From positions 930,001 through 994,000 of the forward strand of contig NZ_LT607751.1 in the NCBI RefSeq assembly GCF_900090305.1: a DNA stretch of 64,000 bases, read 5' to 3'. Positions 33,534 to 42,689 of the stretch are shown in pieces. The notes below the pieces were generated by a model. It worked only from the letters and a program-made list of their open reading frames with translations. It had not been told where the DNA came from and searched no databases. The position numbers were made by a program, and so were the translations under genes. This DNA is from Micromonospora siamensis. GTDB taxonomy: Bacteria > Actinomycetota > Actinomycetes > Mycobacteriales > Micromonosporaceae. Every line of letters begins with the position of its first letter. Position 1 is the stretch's first letter.

Positions 33534-35155
33534 TGACGACCGTCGACGACCGGCCCGCGGCCCCGCCCGCCGGGGCGCCGCGGCGGCGGGTCAATCCGGT
33601 GCTGGCCCTGCTGCGCAACTCGTGGCGGCAGCTGACCAGCATGCGTACCGCGCTGGTGCTGCTCTTCCTGCTCGCGATCGCCGCCGTCCCCGGCTCGGTG
33701 CTGCCGCAGCGCGGGGTGAACCCGGAGAACGTCGACCGGTACTTCGTCGACCACCCGGACCTGGCCCCCCGACTGGACCAGCTCGGCTTCTTCGAGGTCT
33801 TCGGCTCGGTCTGGTTCTCCGCGATCTACCTGCTGCTCTTCACCTCACTGGTCGGCTGCATCCTGCCCCGGGCCCGGGACCACGTCCGGGCGCTGCGGAT
33901 GCGACCGCCGGTCGCGCCGAAACGGCTCGACCGGCTGCCCGCGCACGCGGTGCTGGAGGCGCCGGCCGCCGCCGACGTCGAGGCGATCGCCGCGGTGCTG
34001 CGCCGCCACCGCTGGCGGGTGCAGGTCCGGGGCGACGAGGTCTCCGCCGAGAAGGGCTACCTCAAGGAGACCGGCAACCTGCTCTTCCACGTGTCGCTGG
34101 TCGCCGTCCTGCTCGGCGTCGCGCTGGGTTCCTGGTACGGCTGGCACGGCAACCGGATCCTGGTCGCCGACGCGGAGAACGCCTTCTGCAACACCCGGCA
34201 GCAGTACGCCGAGGCGACTCTCGGCCCCCGGGTGGACAGCGCCGACCTGCCGCCGTTCTGCCTCACCCTGGACCGGTTCGAGGCGGAATACCTCCCCTCC
34301 GGGCAGGCGAAGCGCTACTGGGCCACGGTGACCGTGGACAACCTGCCCGGCGACGCCACCCGGACCGCCGGCTTCTCGGTCAACTCGCCGCTGCGGCTCG
34401 ACTCGGCCAACGTCTACCTGCTCGGCAACGGGTACGCCCCGATCCTGAAGTACACCGACCGGTACGGCCGCAGCCAGACCAGCACGACGCCGTTCCTGCG
34501 TACCGGCGACTCGAACGCCACGGAGGAGGGGTTGGCCGCCTTCCCCGACGCGAACGTCGACCCGAAGACCGGCAGGCGGGCGCCCGATCAGCAGATCGCC
34601 TTCGAGGGGCTCTACCTTCCCACCGCCCCGGACCGGGCGCCGTTCGTGTCGTCGCAGTTCCCGGCCGAACGCAACCCGGCGGTGGTGCTGGTTGCGTACC
34701 GGGGGAACCTGGGGCTGGACGCCGGCATCCCCGGCTCGGTCTACAAGCTCGACCAGCGGCAGGTGGAGAACGGCAAGCTCAAGCAGATCGGCGACAAGAA
34801 GCTCGCCGTCGGCGAGAAGTGGACCCTGGACGACGGCAGCACGCTGGAGTTCGTGGGCACGAAGCCGTACATCACCATCGCGGTCCGGTACGCCCCCGGC
34901 CAGCTGCTGATGCTGGTGGCCTGCGCGACGCTGCTGATCGGGCTGATGGGTTCGCTGTTCTTCCGGCGGCGGCGGGTCTTCTTCCGGGTGACCGCCCCCG
35001 ACAGTGGATCTCCGACGGGCGGTAGTAGTTTGGTGGAGGCCGGTGGGCTGCCGCGCACCGAACATCCCGGTTTCGCCGACGAGTTCGCCCAGCTCGTCGC
35101 CGCGGTCAGCGGCGACGGACGGGACGACCGGCGGGCGCCAGAAGGAGACGAGTGA
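33533..35155 (+). CDS. resB: ResB/Ccs1 cytochrome c biogenesis protein
   Basis: 540 aa. Three N-terminal helices (LRNSWRQLTSMRTALVLLFLLAIAAVPGSVLPQ is the ResB signature), a large extracytoplasmic domain (about 200-450) and one C-terminal helix (LLMLVACATLLIGLMGSLFF). With CcsB it forms the System II haem transporter/ligase. An Asp/Arg-rich cytoplasmic tail ends the protein. Coupled to ccdA (TGATG) and ccsB. Confidence 0.95.
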   Translation: MTTVDDRPAAPPAGAPRRRVNPVLALLRNSWRQLTSMRTALVLLFLLAIAAVPGSVLPQRGVNPENVDRYFVDHPDLAPRLDQLGFFEVFGSVWFSAIYLLLFTSLVGCILPRARDHVRALRMRPPVAPKRLDRLPAHAVLEAPAAADVEAIAAVLRRHRWRVQVRGDEVSAEKGYLKETGNLLFHVSLVAVLLGVALGSWYGWHGNRILVADAENAFCNTRQQYAEATLGPRVDSADLPPFCLTLDRFEAEYLPSGQAKRYWATVTVDNLPGDATRTAGFSVNSPLRLDSANVYLLGNGYAPILKYTDRYGRSQTSTTPFLRTGDSNATEEGLAAFPDANVDPKTGRRAPDQQIAFEGLYLPTAPDRAPFVSSQFPAERNPAVVLVAYRGNLGLDAGIPGSVYKLDQRQVENGKLKQIGDKKLAVGEKWTLDDGSTLEFVGTKPYITIAVRYAPGQLLMLVACATLLIGLMGSLFFRRRRVFFRVTAPDSGSPTGGSSLVEAGGLPRTEHPGFADEFAQLVAAVSGDGRDDRRAPEGDE

Positions 35156-36135
35156 TGTCCGCACTCTCCGACCAGCTGGTCACGTACGCGATCCTGGCGT
35201 ACCTGGTCGCGATGATCAGCCACGCCGTCGAGTACGCCCTCGGCAACGCCCGGGCCGTGCCGGCGAAAACCGCGGCCCCGGCCCGGGAACTGGTCGGCGC
35301 GGGCGTCGGCGGTACGGGCGGGACGGTCGAGGAGCCGGCCGCCGCGCCGGTCGCGTCCGGGCCGGACCGCACGGCCGGTCGGGCGGCCCTGGCCGGGCGG
35401 ATCGCCGGATGGCTCACCGCGCTCGCCGTGGCCCTGCACCTCGGTGCGCTGGTCACCCGGGGCATCGCCGCCGAGCGGATGCCCTGGGGCAACATGTACG
35501 AGTTCGTCCTCACGGTCACCTGGATCGGCTCGGCCGCGTGGCTCGCGGTGCTGGTGAAGCGTCCGCAGCTGCGCCGGCTCGGGCTCTTCCTGACCCTGGT
35601 GATGGTGCTGCTGCTGGCGTTCGCCGAGCTGAAGCTCTACGTCCAGGTCACCCCGCTGATGCCGGCGCTGCAGTCGTACTGGTTCATCATCCACGTGTCG
35701 ACCATCGTCTTCGCCTCCGGCATCTTCCTGCTGGGCGTGGTGCCGGCGACGGCCTACCTGCTGCGCTCCGGCTGGGAGCAGGGCAAGCGGAGCTTCCCGT
35801 ACACCCTGGCGAAGCGGCTGCCCGGCGCGGCCGGCCTGGAGCGGCTGACCTTCACGCTGCACGCCTTCGCCTTCCCGATCTTCACCTTCGCGGTGATCGC
35901 CGGGGCGATCTGGGCCGAGGCGGCCTGGGGTCGCGCCTGGGGCTGGGACCCGAAGGAGACCTGGGCGTTCATCTCCTGGGTGGTGTACGCCGGCTACCTG
36001 CACGCCCGGGCCACCCCGAGCGTCAAGCGCAGCGTGGCCACCTGGATCTCGATCCTGGGCTTCGCCACCATGCTGATGAACCTGTTCGGCGTGAACTTCT
36101 TCTTCACCGGCCTGCACTCGTACGCCGGGGTGTGA
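35155..36135 (+). CDS. ccsB: CcsB/CcsA haem-handling cytochrome c synthase subunit
   Basis: 326 aa, about eight helices, with the tryptophan-rich haem-binding WWD motif in EAAWGRAWGWDPKETWAFISW and conserved His residues near helix ends. ATG 35155 is chosen over GTG 35152 because of GAAGGAG 7 nt upstream. An Ala/Pro/Gly-rich loop (about 38-75) between helices 1 and 2 is longer than in Bacillus ResC. It forms the System II complex with ResB. Confidence 0.95.
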   Translation: MSALSDQLVTYAILAYLVAMISHAVEYALGNARAVPAKTAAPARELVGAGVGGTGGTVEEPAAAPVASGPDRTAGRAALAGRIAGWLTALAVALHLGALVTRGIAAERMPWGNMYEFVLTVTWIGSAAWLAVLVKRPQLRRLGLFLTLVMVLLLAFAELKLYVQVTPLMPALQSYWFIIHVSTIVFASGIFLLGVVPATAYLLRSGWEQGKRSFPYTLAKRLPGAAGLERLTFTLHAFAFPIFTFAVIAGAIWAEAAWGRAWGWDPKETWAFISWVVYAGYLHARATPSVKRSVATWISILGFATMLMNLFGVNFFFTGLHSYAGV

Positions 36136-36319
36136 GCCCGGTCAGCACCTCGTCGACGCGGCGGGTGACCTGGTAGGCGACCTCCGGGACATCGGCCAGG
36201 TCGATCCGCTCGGCGCGCAGGGCGAGCTGGGCGTGCAGCTCCCGGGCCACCGCGTCACGGATGTGCCGGAGCAGCGGGGTGAGGCCGTCCGGGTCGCCGG
36301 AGACGTACGCGTCGTCCAT
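36104..36319 (-). CDS. Small conserved-looking hypothetical protein (71 aa)
   Basis: 71 aa, acidic N-terminus and helical pattern (LTPLLRHIRDAVARELHAQLALRAERIDLADVPEVAYQVTRRVDEVLTGL). No family recognised. Its 3-prime end overlaps ccsB by 32 bp in convergent orientation. The amphipathic helices and lack of runs of rare residues make it more protein-like than the shadow frames around it, but evidence is modest. Confidence 0.5.
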   Translation of the reverse strand: MDDAYVSGDPDGLTPLLRHIRDAVARELHAQLALRAERIDLADVPEVAYQVTRRVDEVLTGLTPRRTSAGR

Positions 36320-36366
36320 CCCGCCATCCTCCCCGCCCGAGACCGACGTGTCGCCCCCTCGCCGTG

Positions 36367-36406
36367 CCGGAAGGGGCGGGCGACCTCGGCCGCCCGCCCC
36401 TTCCGG
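36367..36406 (-). terminator. 16-bp-stem hairpin after the ECF/CU044_5270 operon
   Basis: CCGGAAGGGGCGGGCG (36367-36382) pairs perfectly with 36391-36406 over an 8-nt loop, directly after the minus-strand stop at 36409. Confidence 0.65.
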
Positions 36407-36408
36407 CG

Positions 36409-37398
36409 TCAGGGCCGCTGCCCTACCTGGTCCACCACTCCGACGGTCAGCACGGCCGTCGAGTCGAGCACGTCGCCGGCCTTCAGCCCGTCCTGGTCGC
36501 GTACCAGCACCTGCCGCGAGCCCAGGTAGGCGTGGCTGGCCCGGTCGAAGATCAGCTCGGTGCGGTAGCCCTGCACCTCGGTCAACGCCAGCGCGACCCC
36601 GGCCCTGCCGGCCTGGTCGGTGACGTCACCGACCACGGTCACCCCCGGGATCTCGCCGACCGCCTCGAACACCGCCGCCAGGCTCTCCGGCGGGAGGTAC
36701 GCCTCGCGGACCAGGTCGCCCGCCGCCGTGAACGCCTGCTGGTCCGGTGGGTTCCTGGTGCCGGCCCCGGCCCGGCGGAGGTACGCCAGCATCTCGTCCG
36801 CCGAGGTGGGCAGGCCGGCCCGGTGTCCGGGCGTCGCGGTGCACGACGCGCGCTCGGTCCTGCCGTACTTGTGCTGGATCGCCACGCCGTCGCGGCAGCC
36901 GGGCAGCGGGATCTCCTCGGTGGCGCCGGCGCCGGTCCGGGGACGATTGCGGATCAGCCCGTCCCGGGTGCCGTCGGCCGAGAGCCAGACCGTGCGGTCG
37001 AGGGCCTGCGCGCCGGCCGCGCCCCGTGGGCTGAAGGCGGCGGCGGTGGTGAGCGAGCGGACGTACACGAACTGGTTGTCGCGGACGTCGAGGGCCGGCC
37101 GGTGCCGGGCCTCGTCGGCGGCGCCGGCCAGGATCCGGCCGGCGGCGGAGGCGGTGGAGACCGGCGCGCGGTCGCCGAAGGAGACCACCTGGGTGGCCAG
37201 TACGCCGACGGTGAGCGCGGCGGCCAGTCCGCCGACCGCGGCCGTCCGCCAGCCGAGCCGGGGTCGGGTGATCCGGGCGGTACGGCGGGACGGCCGGGTG
37301 GCCTGGGTGAGCACCCGGTGCCGGAGCCGGGCGGGTGGGGTGCCGGTGGGAGGGTCGAGGGTCGCGCCCAGCTCCGCCAGGGTCGTCAGGTCGTTCAT
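36409..37398 (-). CDS. CU044_5270-family membrane-anchored protein, ECF sigma partner
   Basis: 329 aa with a cytoplasmic N-terminus (about 1-50), one membrane helix (WRTAAVGGLAAALTVGVLATQVV), and an extracytoplasmic domain containing the family motif region LPTSADEMLAYLRRAG and GVTVVGDVTDQAGRAGVALAL. The family is regularly encoded next to an ECF sigma factor and is thought to act like an anti-sigma or sensor protein, though no zinc-binding anti-sigma motif is visible. It overlaps the sigma gene by 4 bp. Confidence 0.87.
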   Translation of the reverse strand: MNDLTTLAELGATLDPPTGTPPARLRHRVLTQATRPSRRTARITRPRLGWRTAAVGGLAAALTVGVLATQVVSFGDRAPVSTASAAGRILAGAADEARHRPALDVRDNQFVYVRSLTTAAAFSPRGAAGAQALDRTVWLSADGTRDGLIRNRPRTGAGATEEIPLPGCRDGVAIQHKYGRTERASCTATPGHRAGLPTSADEMLAYLRRAGAGTRNPPDQQAFTAAGDLVREAYLPPESLAAVFEAVGEIPGVTVVGDVTDQAGRAGVALALTEVQGYRTELIFDRASHAYLGSRQVLVRDQDGLKAGDVLDSTAVLTVGVVDQVGQRP

Positions 37399-37988
37399 CG
37401 GTCCACCTCGCTGATCCGGGTCGGGTCGGCGTCGCCGAGGGCGGCGCGCAGCTTGCGGCGGGCCCGGTGCAGCCGGGAGCGCACCGTGCCGATCTTGATG
37501 TTCAGGGTCTCGGCGACCTCCTCGTAGCTGAGGTCGCTCCAGGCGACGAGGAGCAGCACGTCCCGGTCGCCGGCGGAGAGCCGGCGCAGTGCCCCGGCGA
37601 GCGGGCCACGGGTGGCCCGGGCGCTCACCGCCGCCGCGACCTGGTCGGCGAAACCCTCCGCGACGCCGTCGTCGCCGGCCCGGCCGAGGGCCCGCCAGCG
37701 GGCCTGCTCGGCGCGTCGGTGCCGGGCGATCTCCCGGGTCAGGATGCCGAAGAACCAGGGCCGGGCGTCGGCGCGGGCCAGGTCGTACGAGTTGCGTCGG
37801 CGGAACGCGGCGAGGAAGGTGTCGGCGACCACGTCCTCGGCCAGCTCCGGGCCGACCCGGCGGTACGCGTACCGGTAGAGCTGGGCGGCGTACCGGTCGT
37901 AGAGGACGCCGAAGGCCTCGGCGTCCTGGCGGGACGCCGCGATGGCGGCGGCGTCGTCGGCCTGTCGGCCGGGCGCGACCGTCACCAC
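37395..37988 (-). CDS. ECF-type RNA polymerase sigma factor
   Basis: 197 aa: sigma region 2 (DAEAFGVLYDRYAAQLYRYAYRRVGPELAEDVVADTFLAAFRR) and region 4 (LSAGDRDVLLLVAWSDLSYEEVAETLNIKIGTVRSRLHRARRKLRAAL), joined by a linker. GTG 37988 and GTG 37985 are both possible starts. An 8-bp inverted repeat (GGGGTGAC 38009-38016 with GTCACCCC 38051-38058) lies just upstream. It is co-transcribed with the CU044_5270 protein that probably controls it. Confidence 0.94.
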   Translation of the reverse strand: MVTVAPGRQADDAAAIAASRQDAEAFGVLYDRYAAQLYRYAYRRVGPELAEDVVADTFLAAFRRRNSYDLARADARPWFFGILTREIARHRRAEQARWRALGRAGDDGVAEGFADQVAAAVSARATRGPLAGALRRLSAGDRDVLLLVAWSDLSYEEVAETLNIKIGTVRSRLHRARRKLRAALGDADPTRISEVDR

Positions 37989-38112
37989 AGTGGTGCGTCG
38001 GTGTGTCGGGGGTGACTCACGGGGTGGACCTCCCGTCCAGGAGCGGAACTGTCACCCCTGTCTCTGCCGCAGCCGCCGATCGGGTTCACGGCCGTCCGGG
38101 TCGGTGGCGGTC

Positions 38113-38583
38113 TCAGCCGCCGAACCAGCCCGGCACGTCGAGGCGGAAGACGTCGGCCGGGGCCATCCGGCGCAGGTCGTCCTCGATGGCGGCGACCCGG
38201 TCGGCGCCGAGGGTGGCCGCCCAGCGGTCCCGCAACTGGTCGAAGACCACGGCGGAGCGGCTCAGCCCGTCGACGCCCCTGGCCGTCAGCCGGACCAGCT
38301 TCCGGCGGGCGTCGGCCGGGTCGTCGCCGCGTTCGAGGTAGCCGAGGGCGACCAGCCGGTCGACGGTCTTGCCGGCGGCCTGCTTGGAGACGCCGAGGCG
38401 TTGGCCGAGGTCGGACGCGGTGGTGCCGCCCGGGCCGACCGCCTGGAGGACGAAACCGTGCAGCGGCCGCAGGTCGGGATGCCCCTGCCGGGCCAACTCG
38501 GCGTGCAGGTCGTCGATGAGCGTACGGAAGCCGGCGAGCAGCAGCAGCGGCAGCGCGAAGCCGGGGCGGTCAGGCGTTGCCAT
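38113..38583 (-). CDS. MarR-family transcriptional regulator
   Basis: 156 aa with the winged helix TTASDLGQRLGVSKQAAGKTVDRLVALGYLERGDDPADARRKLVRLT, including the DxRxK wing motif. ATG 38583 is chosen; a TTG three codons upstream is possible. It is divergent from the AhpD-like gene at 38647, and the operator-like repeats at 38588-38623 lie between them, so it likely represses that gene and itself. Confidence 0.9.
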   Translation of the reverse strand: MATPDRPGFALPLLLLAGFRTLIDDLHAELARQGHPDLRPLHGFVLQAVGPGGTTASDLGQRLGVSKQAAGKTVDRLVALGYLERGDDPADARRKLVRLTARGVDGLSRSAVVFDQLRDRWAATLGADRVAAIEDDLRRMAPADVFRLDVPGWFGG

Positions 38584-38587
38584 TTTC

Positions 38588-38623
38588 GACAACCTGGTTT
38601 ACGGTTTGGTCAACCACGTTGAC
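38588..38623. promoter_or_regulatory. Two MarR-type operator candidates
   Basis: GTCAACCACGTTGAC (38609-38623) has perfect 6-bp arms around 3 bp. GACAACCTGGTTTAC (38588-38602) is a weaker copy exactly 21 bp away, two helical turns. TATTCT (38624-38629) next to it could be the -10 of the AhpD-like gene. Confidence 0.55.
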
Positions 38624-38646
38624 TATTCTACGTCAGGGGTTCCGTG

Positions 38647-39207
38647 ATGTCCCGACCGGTCTTCACCGTCCACACCACCGACACCGCATCCGCAGCCGGC
38701 CGCCAGATCATGGCCGCCGTCGAACGCAAGCAGGGCCACCTGCCCGCCGCCGTCGCCCTGCTGGCCGAGTCGCCCGAGCTGCTCAAGGGCTTCTTCGCCG
38801 CCACCGCCGCCTTCGACTCCACCGACCTCGACCCGGTCGCCCGGGAGGTGGTGGTGCTCACCGTCGCCGCCCGCAACGAGTGCCACCTCTGCCTGGCCAT
38901 GCACACCGCGACCCTGACCGGACTGGGCGGAGCGCCGGAGCTGATCGAGGCGCTGCGCGACGGCCGCGAGCTGCCCGAGCCGCGCCTGGCGGCGCTGCAC
39001 CGGTTCACCCTCGCCGTCCTCGACCACCGCGGCGCGGTCCCCGACCACGAACTGGACGCCCTCCTCGCCGCCGGCTGGAAGCCACGACACGCGCTGGACG
39101 TCGTGCTCGGCGTCGGCGCGTACACCATCTCGACCTTCGCCAACCGGCTCGTCGACGCGCCCCTCGACCCCGCCCTCGCCCCGTACGCCTGGGAACCTGC
39201 GGCCTGA
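38647..39207 (+). CDS. AhpD-like carboxymuconolactone decarboxylase-family protein
   Basis: 186 aa all-helical protein. ARNECHLCLAMHT holds Glu78, the redox pair Cys79/Cys82 and His86, the E-CxxC-H proton relay of AhpD, so a peroxidase or disulfide-reductase role is likely. A GTG 3 nt upstream is an alternative start; AGGGG lies 7-11 nt before ATG 38647. Control by the divergent MarR regulator suggests a response to oxidants or electrophiles, as in OhrR-like systems (inference). Confidence 0.88.
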   Translation: MSRPVFTVHTTDTASAAGRQIMAAVERKQGHLPAAVALLAESPELLKGFFAATAAFDSTDLDPVAREVVVLTVAARNECHLCLAMHTATLTGLGGAPELIEALRDGRELPEPRLAALHRFTLAVLDHRGAVPDHELDALLAAGWKPRHALDVVLGVGAYTISTFANRLVDAPLDPALAPYAWEPAA

Positions 39208-39230
39208 CCGGGCGCCCTCGGGCTGCCGGG

Positions 39231-40103
39231 TCAGCCCCGCAGGAACGGCAGCAGCAGCGCGCACATCTCGGCGGGCCGTTCCTCGAAGAGCCAGTGACCG
39301 CAGTTCTCCACCACCTCGCCGGTGACCGTGTCGGCGTACCGGCGGACCTGCGCGGCCACCTGCTCGCCGAGGCTGGCCCGGGCGCCCACGGCGAGCACCG
39401 GCATCGACAACCTCGTCGACCGGTAACCGGCGTTGTCCGCGACGTCCTGCCCGAACGCGCGGAACCAGTCGAAGCTGGCCCGCAGGTGGTCCGGGTCGCG
39501 CAGGTGCCGGGCGTACTCCTCGACGTCCTCCGGGCCGATGCTGCCCTTGTTGACCATGATCGAATCGGTGAAGCGGTCCACCCAGAGCGCCTCCCGGCCG
39601 GTGATCATCTGCTCGGGCAGGCCGTTGTCGACGTTGAAGAAGCCGAAGTTCCACACCGCCGGACCGGCGGTGGTCAGGGCCGGGATCGTGTAGATGCTCT
39701 CGTCCGGGATGGGCGCCTCGGTGAGCACCAGCCGGGACACGGCGGCGGGATGTGCGGCCGCGTACGCGTAGGCGACCATCGTGCCCAGGTCGTGGCCGAC
39801 CAGCCGGACGTCGTCGGTCAGGCCGAGCCCGGTGAGCAGGCCGTGCAGGTCGGCGGCGAGGGACTTCTTGTCGTACCGCCCGGGTGCGGCGTCGCTGTCG
39901 CCGAAACCGGGCAGGTCCGGCGCCACCACCTCGAACGACCCGGCCAACTCGGGCAGCACGTGCCGCCACATGTACCAGCACTGCGGATAGCCGTGCAGCA
40001 GCACCAGCGGCGGGCCGCTGCCCCCGCGGACATAGTTGATCGAGAGGTCACCGACCTGCGTCCGCTGCTCGGTGAAACCCGCCGGCACCCGACCGCCACC
40101 CAT
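39231..40103 (-). CDS. Alpha/beta hydrolase, epoxide hydrolase/dehalogenase-like
   Basis: 290 aa. HGYPQCWYMW (oxyanion HGxP, 37-40) and the nucleophile elbow VGHDLGT, where Asp105 replaces Ser, point to the epoxide hydrolase/haloalkane dehalogenase branch; the catalytic His is in ENCGHWLFEERP. ATG 40103 is taken; longer starts give a low-complexity extension that also overlaps upstream plus-strand regulatory space. Substrate unknown. It is convergent with the AhpD-like gene. Confidence 0.87.
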   Translation of the reverse strand: MGGGRVPAGFTEQRTQVGDLSINYVRGGSGPPLVLLHGYPQCWYMWRHVLPELAGSFEVVAPDLPGFGDSDAAPGRYDKKSLAADLHGLLTGLGLTDDVRLVGHDLGTMVAYAYAAAHPAAVSRLVLTEAPIPDESIYTIPALTTAGPAVWNFGFFNVDNGLPEQMITGREALWVDRFTDSIMVNKGSIGPEDVEEYARHLRDPDHLRASFDWFRAFGQDVADNAGYRSTRLSMPVLAVGARASLGEQVAAQVRRYADTVTGEVVENCGHWLFEERPAEMCALLLPFLRG

Positions 40104-40326
40104 CTCCGCCCCCCGTCGCCCGGACGACCCGTCTACCCGCCCGCCCGCCGCGTACGCCTGGACGGCCGCCACCCGACCGGGCGGCACCCGCCGCCTCGCG
40201 CCGCCGGCCGCCTCGCGCAGGGGCCGCTACGCGCGCCGCGCCCCGCGCGGATGCATGGGCAGGCTCACAGGTGTCCCGCCCACCCGGCGTGGGCGGGGCG
40301 GCGAGCCGTGCGGGAGACTTGCGGGC

Positions 40327-41787
40327 ATGGCGGCTCGTGGCTTCCCGTACACCGATCTCAAGGACTTCCTCGCGGCCCTGGAGCGCGCGGGCGAGCTGCG
40401 GCGGGTCAGCGTCCCGGTCGACCCCACCCTGGAGATCAGCGAGATCGTCACCCGGACCGTCCGCGCCGGCGGCCCGGCGCTGCTCTTCGAGCACCCCACC
40501 CGGGGCGAGATGCCGGTGGCGATCAACCTGTTCGGCACCGAGAAGCGGATGGCCATGGCGCTCGGCGTCGACTCCCTCGACGAGATCGGCGACCGGATCG
40601 GCGCGCTGATCAAGCCGGAGCTGCCGGTCGGCTGGTCCGGCATCCGCGAGGGCCTCGGCAAGGTCATGCAGCTCAAGTCGGTGCCGCCCCGCAAGGTCAG
40701 GACCGCGCCCTGCCAGCAGGTGGTCTACCGCGGCGACGACGTGGACCTGAACAAGCTCCCCGGCCTCCAGGTCTGGCCCGGCGACGGCGGGATCTTCCAC
40801 AACTACGGGCTGACCCACACCAAGCACCCCGAGACCGGCAAGCGCAACCTCGGGCTCTACCGGCTCCAGCAGCACGGCCGGAACACCCTCGGCATGCACT
40901 GGCAGATCCACAAGGACTCCACCGCGCACCACGCCGTCGCCGAACGGCTGGGCCAGCGGCTCCCGGTCGCCATCGCCATCGGCTGCGACCCGGTCGTCTC
41001 GTACGCCGCCTCCGCGCCGCTCCCCGGCGACATCGACGAATACCTGTTCGCCGGGTTCCTGCGCGGCGAGCGGGTCGAGATGGTCGACTGCCTCACCGTG
41101 CCGTTGCAGGTGCCGGCGCACGCGCAGATCGTGCTGGAGGGCTACCTGGAGCCCGGCGAGCGGCTCCCCGAGGGCCCGTTCGGCGACCACACCGGCTTCT
41201 ACACCCCGGTCGAGCCGTTCCCGGTGCTGCACGTCGAGACGATGACCACGCAGCGCCAGCCGGTCTACCACTCGATCGTCACCTCCAAGCCGCCACAGGA
41301 GGACCACGGCCTCGGCAAGGCCACCGAGCGGATCTTCCAGCCGCTGCTCAAGCTGATGATCCCGGACATCGTCGACTACGACCTGCCGGCCGCCGGGGTC
41401 TTCCACAACTGCGCGATCGTGTCGATCCGCAAGCGCTACCCGAAGCACGCGCAGAAGGTGATGAACGCGATCTGGGGCGCGCACCTGATGTCGCTGACCA
41501 AGCTGATCGTGATCGTCGACGAGGACTGCGACGTGCACGACTACAACGAGGTCGCCTTCCGCGCCTTCGGCAACGTCGACTACGCCCGCGACCTGCTGCT
41601 CACCGAGGGGCCGGTGGACCACCTCGACCACTCGTCGTACCAGCAGTTCTGGGGCGGCAAGGCCGGCGTCGACGCCACCCGCAAGCTCCCCGCCGAGGGC
41701 TACACCCGCGGCTGGCCGGAGGAGATGAGCATGGCGCCGGAGGTCACCGCCCTGGTCGACAAGCGCTGGAAGGAGTACGGGATCTGA
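40327..41787 (+). CDS. mqnL: UbiD-family menaquinone biosynthesis decarboxylase
   Basis: 486 aa, the normal UbiD length. Family blocks include FPYTDLKDFLAALERAGELRRV, GMHWQIHKDSTAHH, GPFGDHTGFYTP and IVDEDCDVHDYNEVAFRAFGNVD. It would decarboxylate the prenylated naphthoate of the futalosine menaquinone route using prenylated FMN. It overlaps the prenyltransferase gene by 1 bp (TGATG), and a UbiX-type FMN prenyltransferase gene is at 43760, so the set belongs together. The mqnL symbol is assigned by context with mqnP and mqnE. Confidence 0.9.
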   Translation: MAARGFPYTDLKDFLAALERAGELRRVSVPVDPTLEISEIVTRTVRAGGPALLFEHPTRGEMPVAINLFGTEKRMAMALGVDSLDEIGDRIGALIKPELPVGWSGIREGLGKVMQLKSVPPRKVRTAPCQQVVYRGDDVDLNKLPGLQVWPGDGGIFHNYGLTHTKHPETGKRNLGLYRLQQHGRNTLGMHWQIHKDSTAHHAVAERLGQRLPVAIAIGCDPVVSYAASAPLPGDIDEYLFAGFLRGERVEMVDCLTVPLQVPAHAQIVLEGYLEPGERLPEGPFGDHTGFYTPVEPFPVLHVETMTTQRQPVYHSIVTSKPPQEDHGLGKATERIFQPLLKLMIPDIVDYDLPAAGVFHNCAIVSIRKRYPKHAQKVMNAIWGAHLMSLTKLIVIVDEDCDVHDYNEVAFRAFGNVDYARDLLLTEGPVDHLDHSSYQQFWGGKAGVDATRKLPAEGYTRGWPEEMSMAPEVTALVDKRWKEYGI

Positions 41788-42689
41788 TGACGGCTGTGCT
41801 GGAGCGGCCCGGCCGGGTCACGTCCTTCCTCAAGCTGGTCGCGATCGAGCACTCGGTGTTCGCGCTGCCGTTCGCGTACCTCTCCGCGCTGACCGCCATG
41901 CAGGTGAACGGCGGGCGGGTCCGCTGGCTCGACCTGCTGCTGATCACCGTGGCGATGGTGGGCGCGCGGACCTTCGCCATGGCCGCCAACCGGATCCTCG
42001 ACCGGCGGATCGACGCCCGGAACCCGCGTACCGCCAACCGGGAACTGGTCACCGGGGCGGTCAGCGTCCGCACGGCCTGGACCGGCGCGGCCGTCGCGCT
42101 GGTCGTCTTCCTGGCCGCTGCCGCCCTGCTCAACCCGCTCTGCCTGGTGCTCGCCCCGCTCGCCGTGATCCCGCTGGTCGTCTACCCGTACGGCAAGCGG
42201 TTCACCGACTGGCCGCACGCCATCCTGGCGATCGCCCAGGCCGTCGGCCCGGTCGGCGCCTGGCTGGCGGTCACCGGCACCCTCGACGGCTCCTGGCCGG
42301 CCTGGCTGCTCGGCGCCGCCGTCGGCCTCTGGATCGGCGGCTTCGACCTGATCTACGCCTGCCAGGACTCCGAGATCGACCGGGAGATCGGCGTGCACAG
42401 CGTCCCGGCCCGCTACGGCCGGCGCTTCGCGCTGCACGCCTCCACCGTCGCGCACGTGATCACCTTCGCGCTGTTCATCTGGTTCGGCGCGCTGGTCGGC
42501 TTCGGCTGGCTCTGGTGGATCGGGCTGGCGTTCACCGCCGTCGCGTTCGGCTACCAGCACCTGGTGGTCAGCCCCACCGACCTGAGCAAGGTCAACCGGG
42601 CGTTCTTCACCGCGAACGGCTTCGTCGGCATCGCGCTGTTCGTGTTCGCGCTGCTCGACCTGGTCATCCGCCTCGGGCTGCGGGGTTGA
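41787..42689 (+). CDS. mqnP: UbiA-family prenyltransferase of menaquinone biosynthesis
   Basis: 300 aa, about eight helices. The two Mg-diphosphate motifs are NRILDRRID (Asn68, Asp72, Asp76) and DSEIDREIG. The sequence IEHSVFALPFAYLSA and MAANRILDRRIDARNPRTANREL are typical of the MqnP branch, which attaches the polyprenyl chain to a naphthoate in the membrane. Its start overlaps the UbiD gene stop. Its 3-prime end overlaps the convergent terpene cyclase by 26 bp. Confidence 0.92.
   Translation: MTAVLERPGRVTSFLKLVAIEHSVFALPFAYLSALTAMQVNGGRVRWLDLLLITVAMVGARTFAMAANRILDRRIDARNPRTANRELVTGAVSVRTAWTGAAVALVVFLAAAALLNPLCLVLAPLAVIPLVVYPYGKRFTDWPHAILAIAQAVGPVGAWLAVTGTLDGSWPAWLLGAAVGLWIGGFDLIYACQDSEIDREIGVHSVPARYGRRFALHASTVAHVITFALFIWFGALVGFGWLWWIGLAFTAVAFGYQHLVVSPTDLSKVNRAFFTANGFVGIALFVFALLDLVIRLGLRG

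Noticed and set aside
38577..40326. Plus-strand frame extending about 3.2 kb upstream of mqnP
   Set aside because: It runs out of frame through the AhpD-like and UbiD genes and antisense to the hydrolase; only the part from ATG 41787 shows the prenyltransferase.
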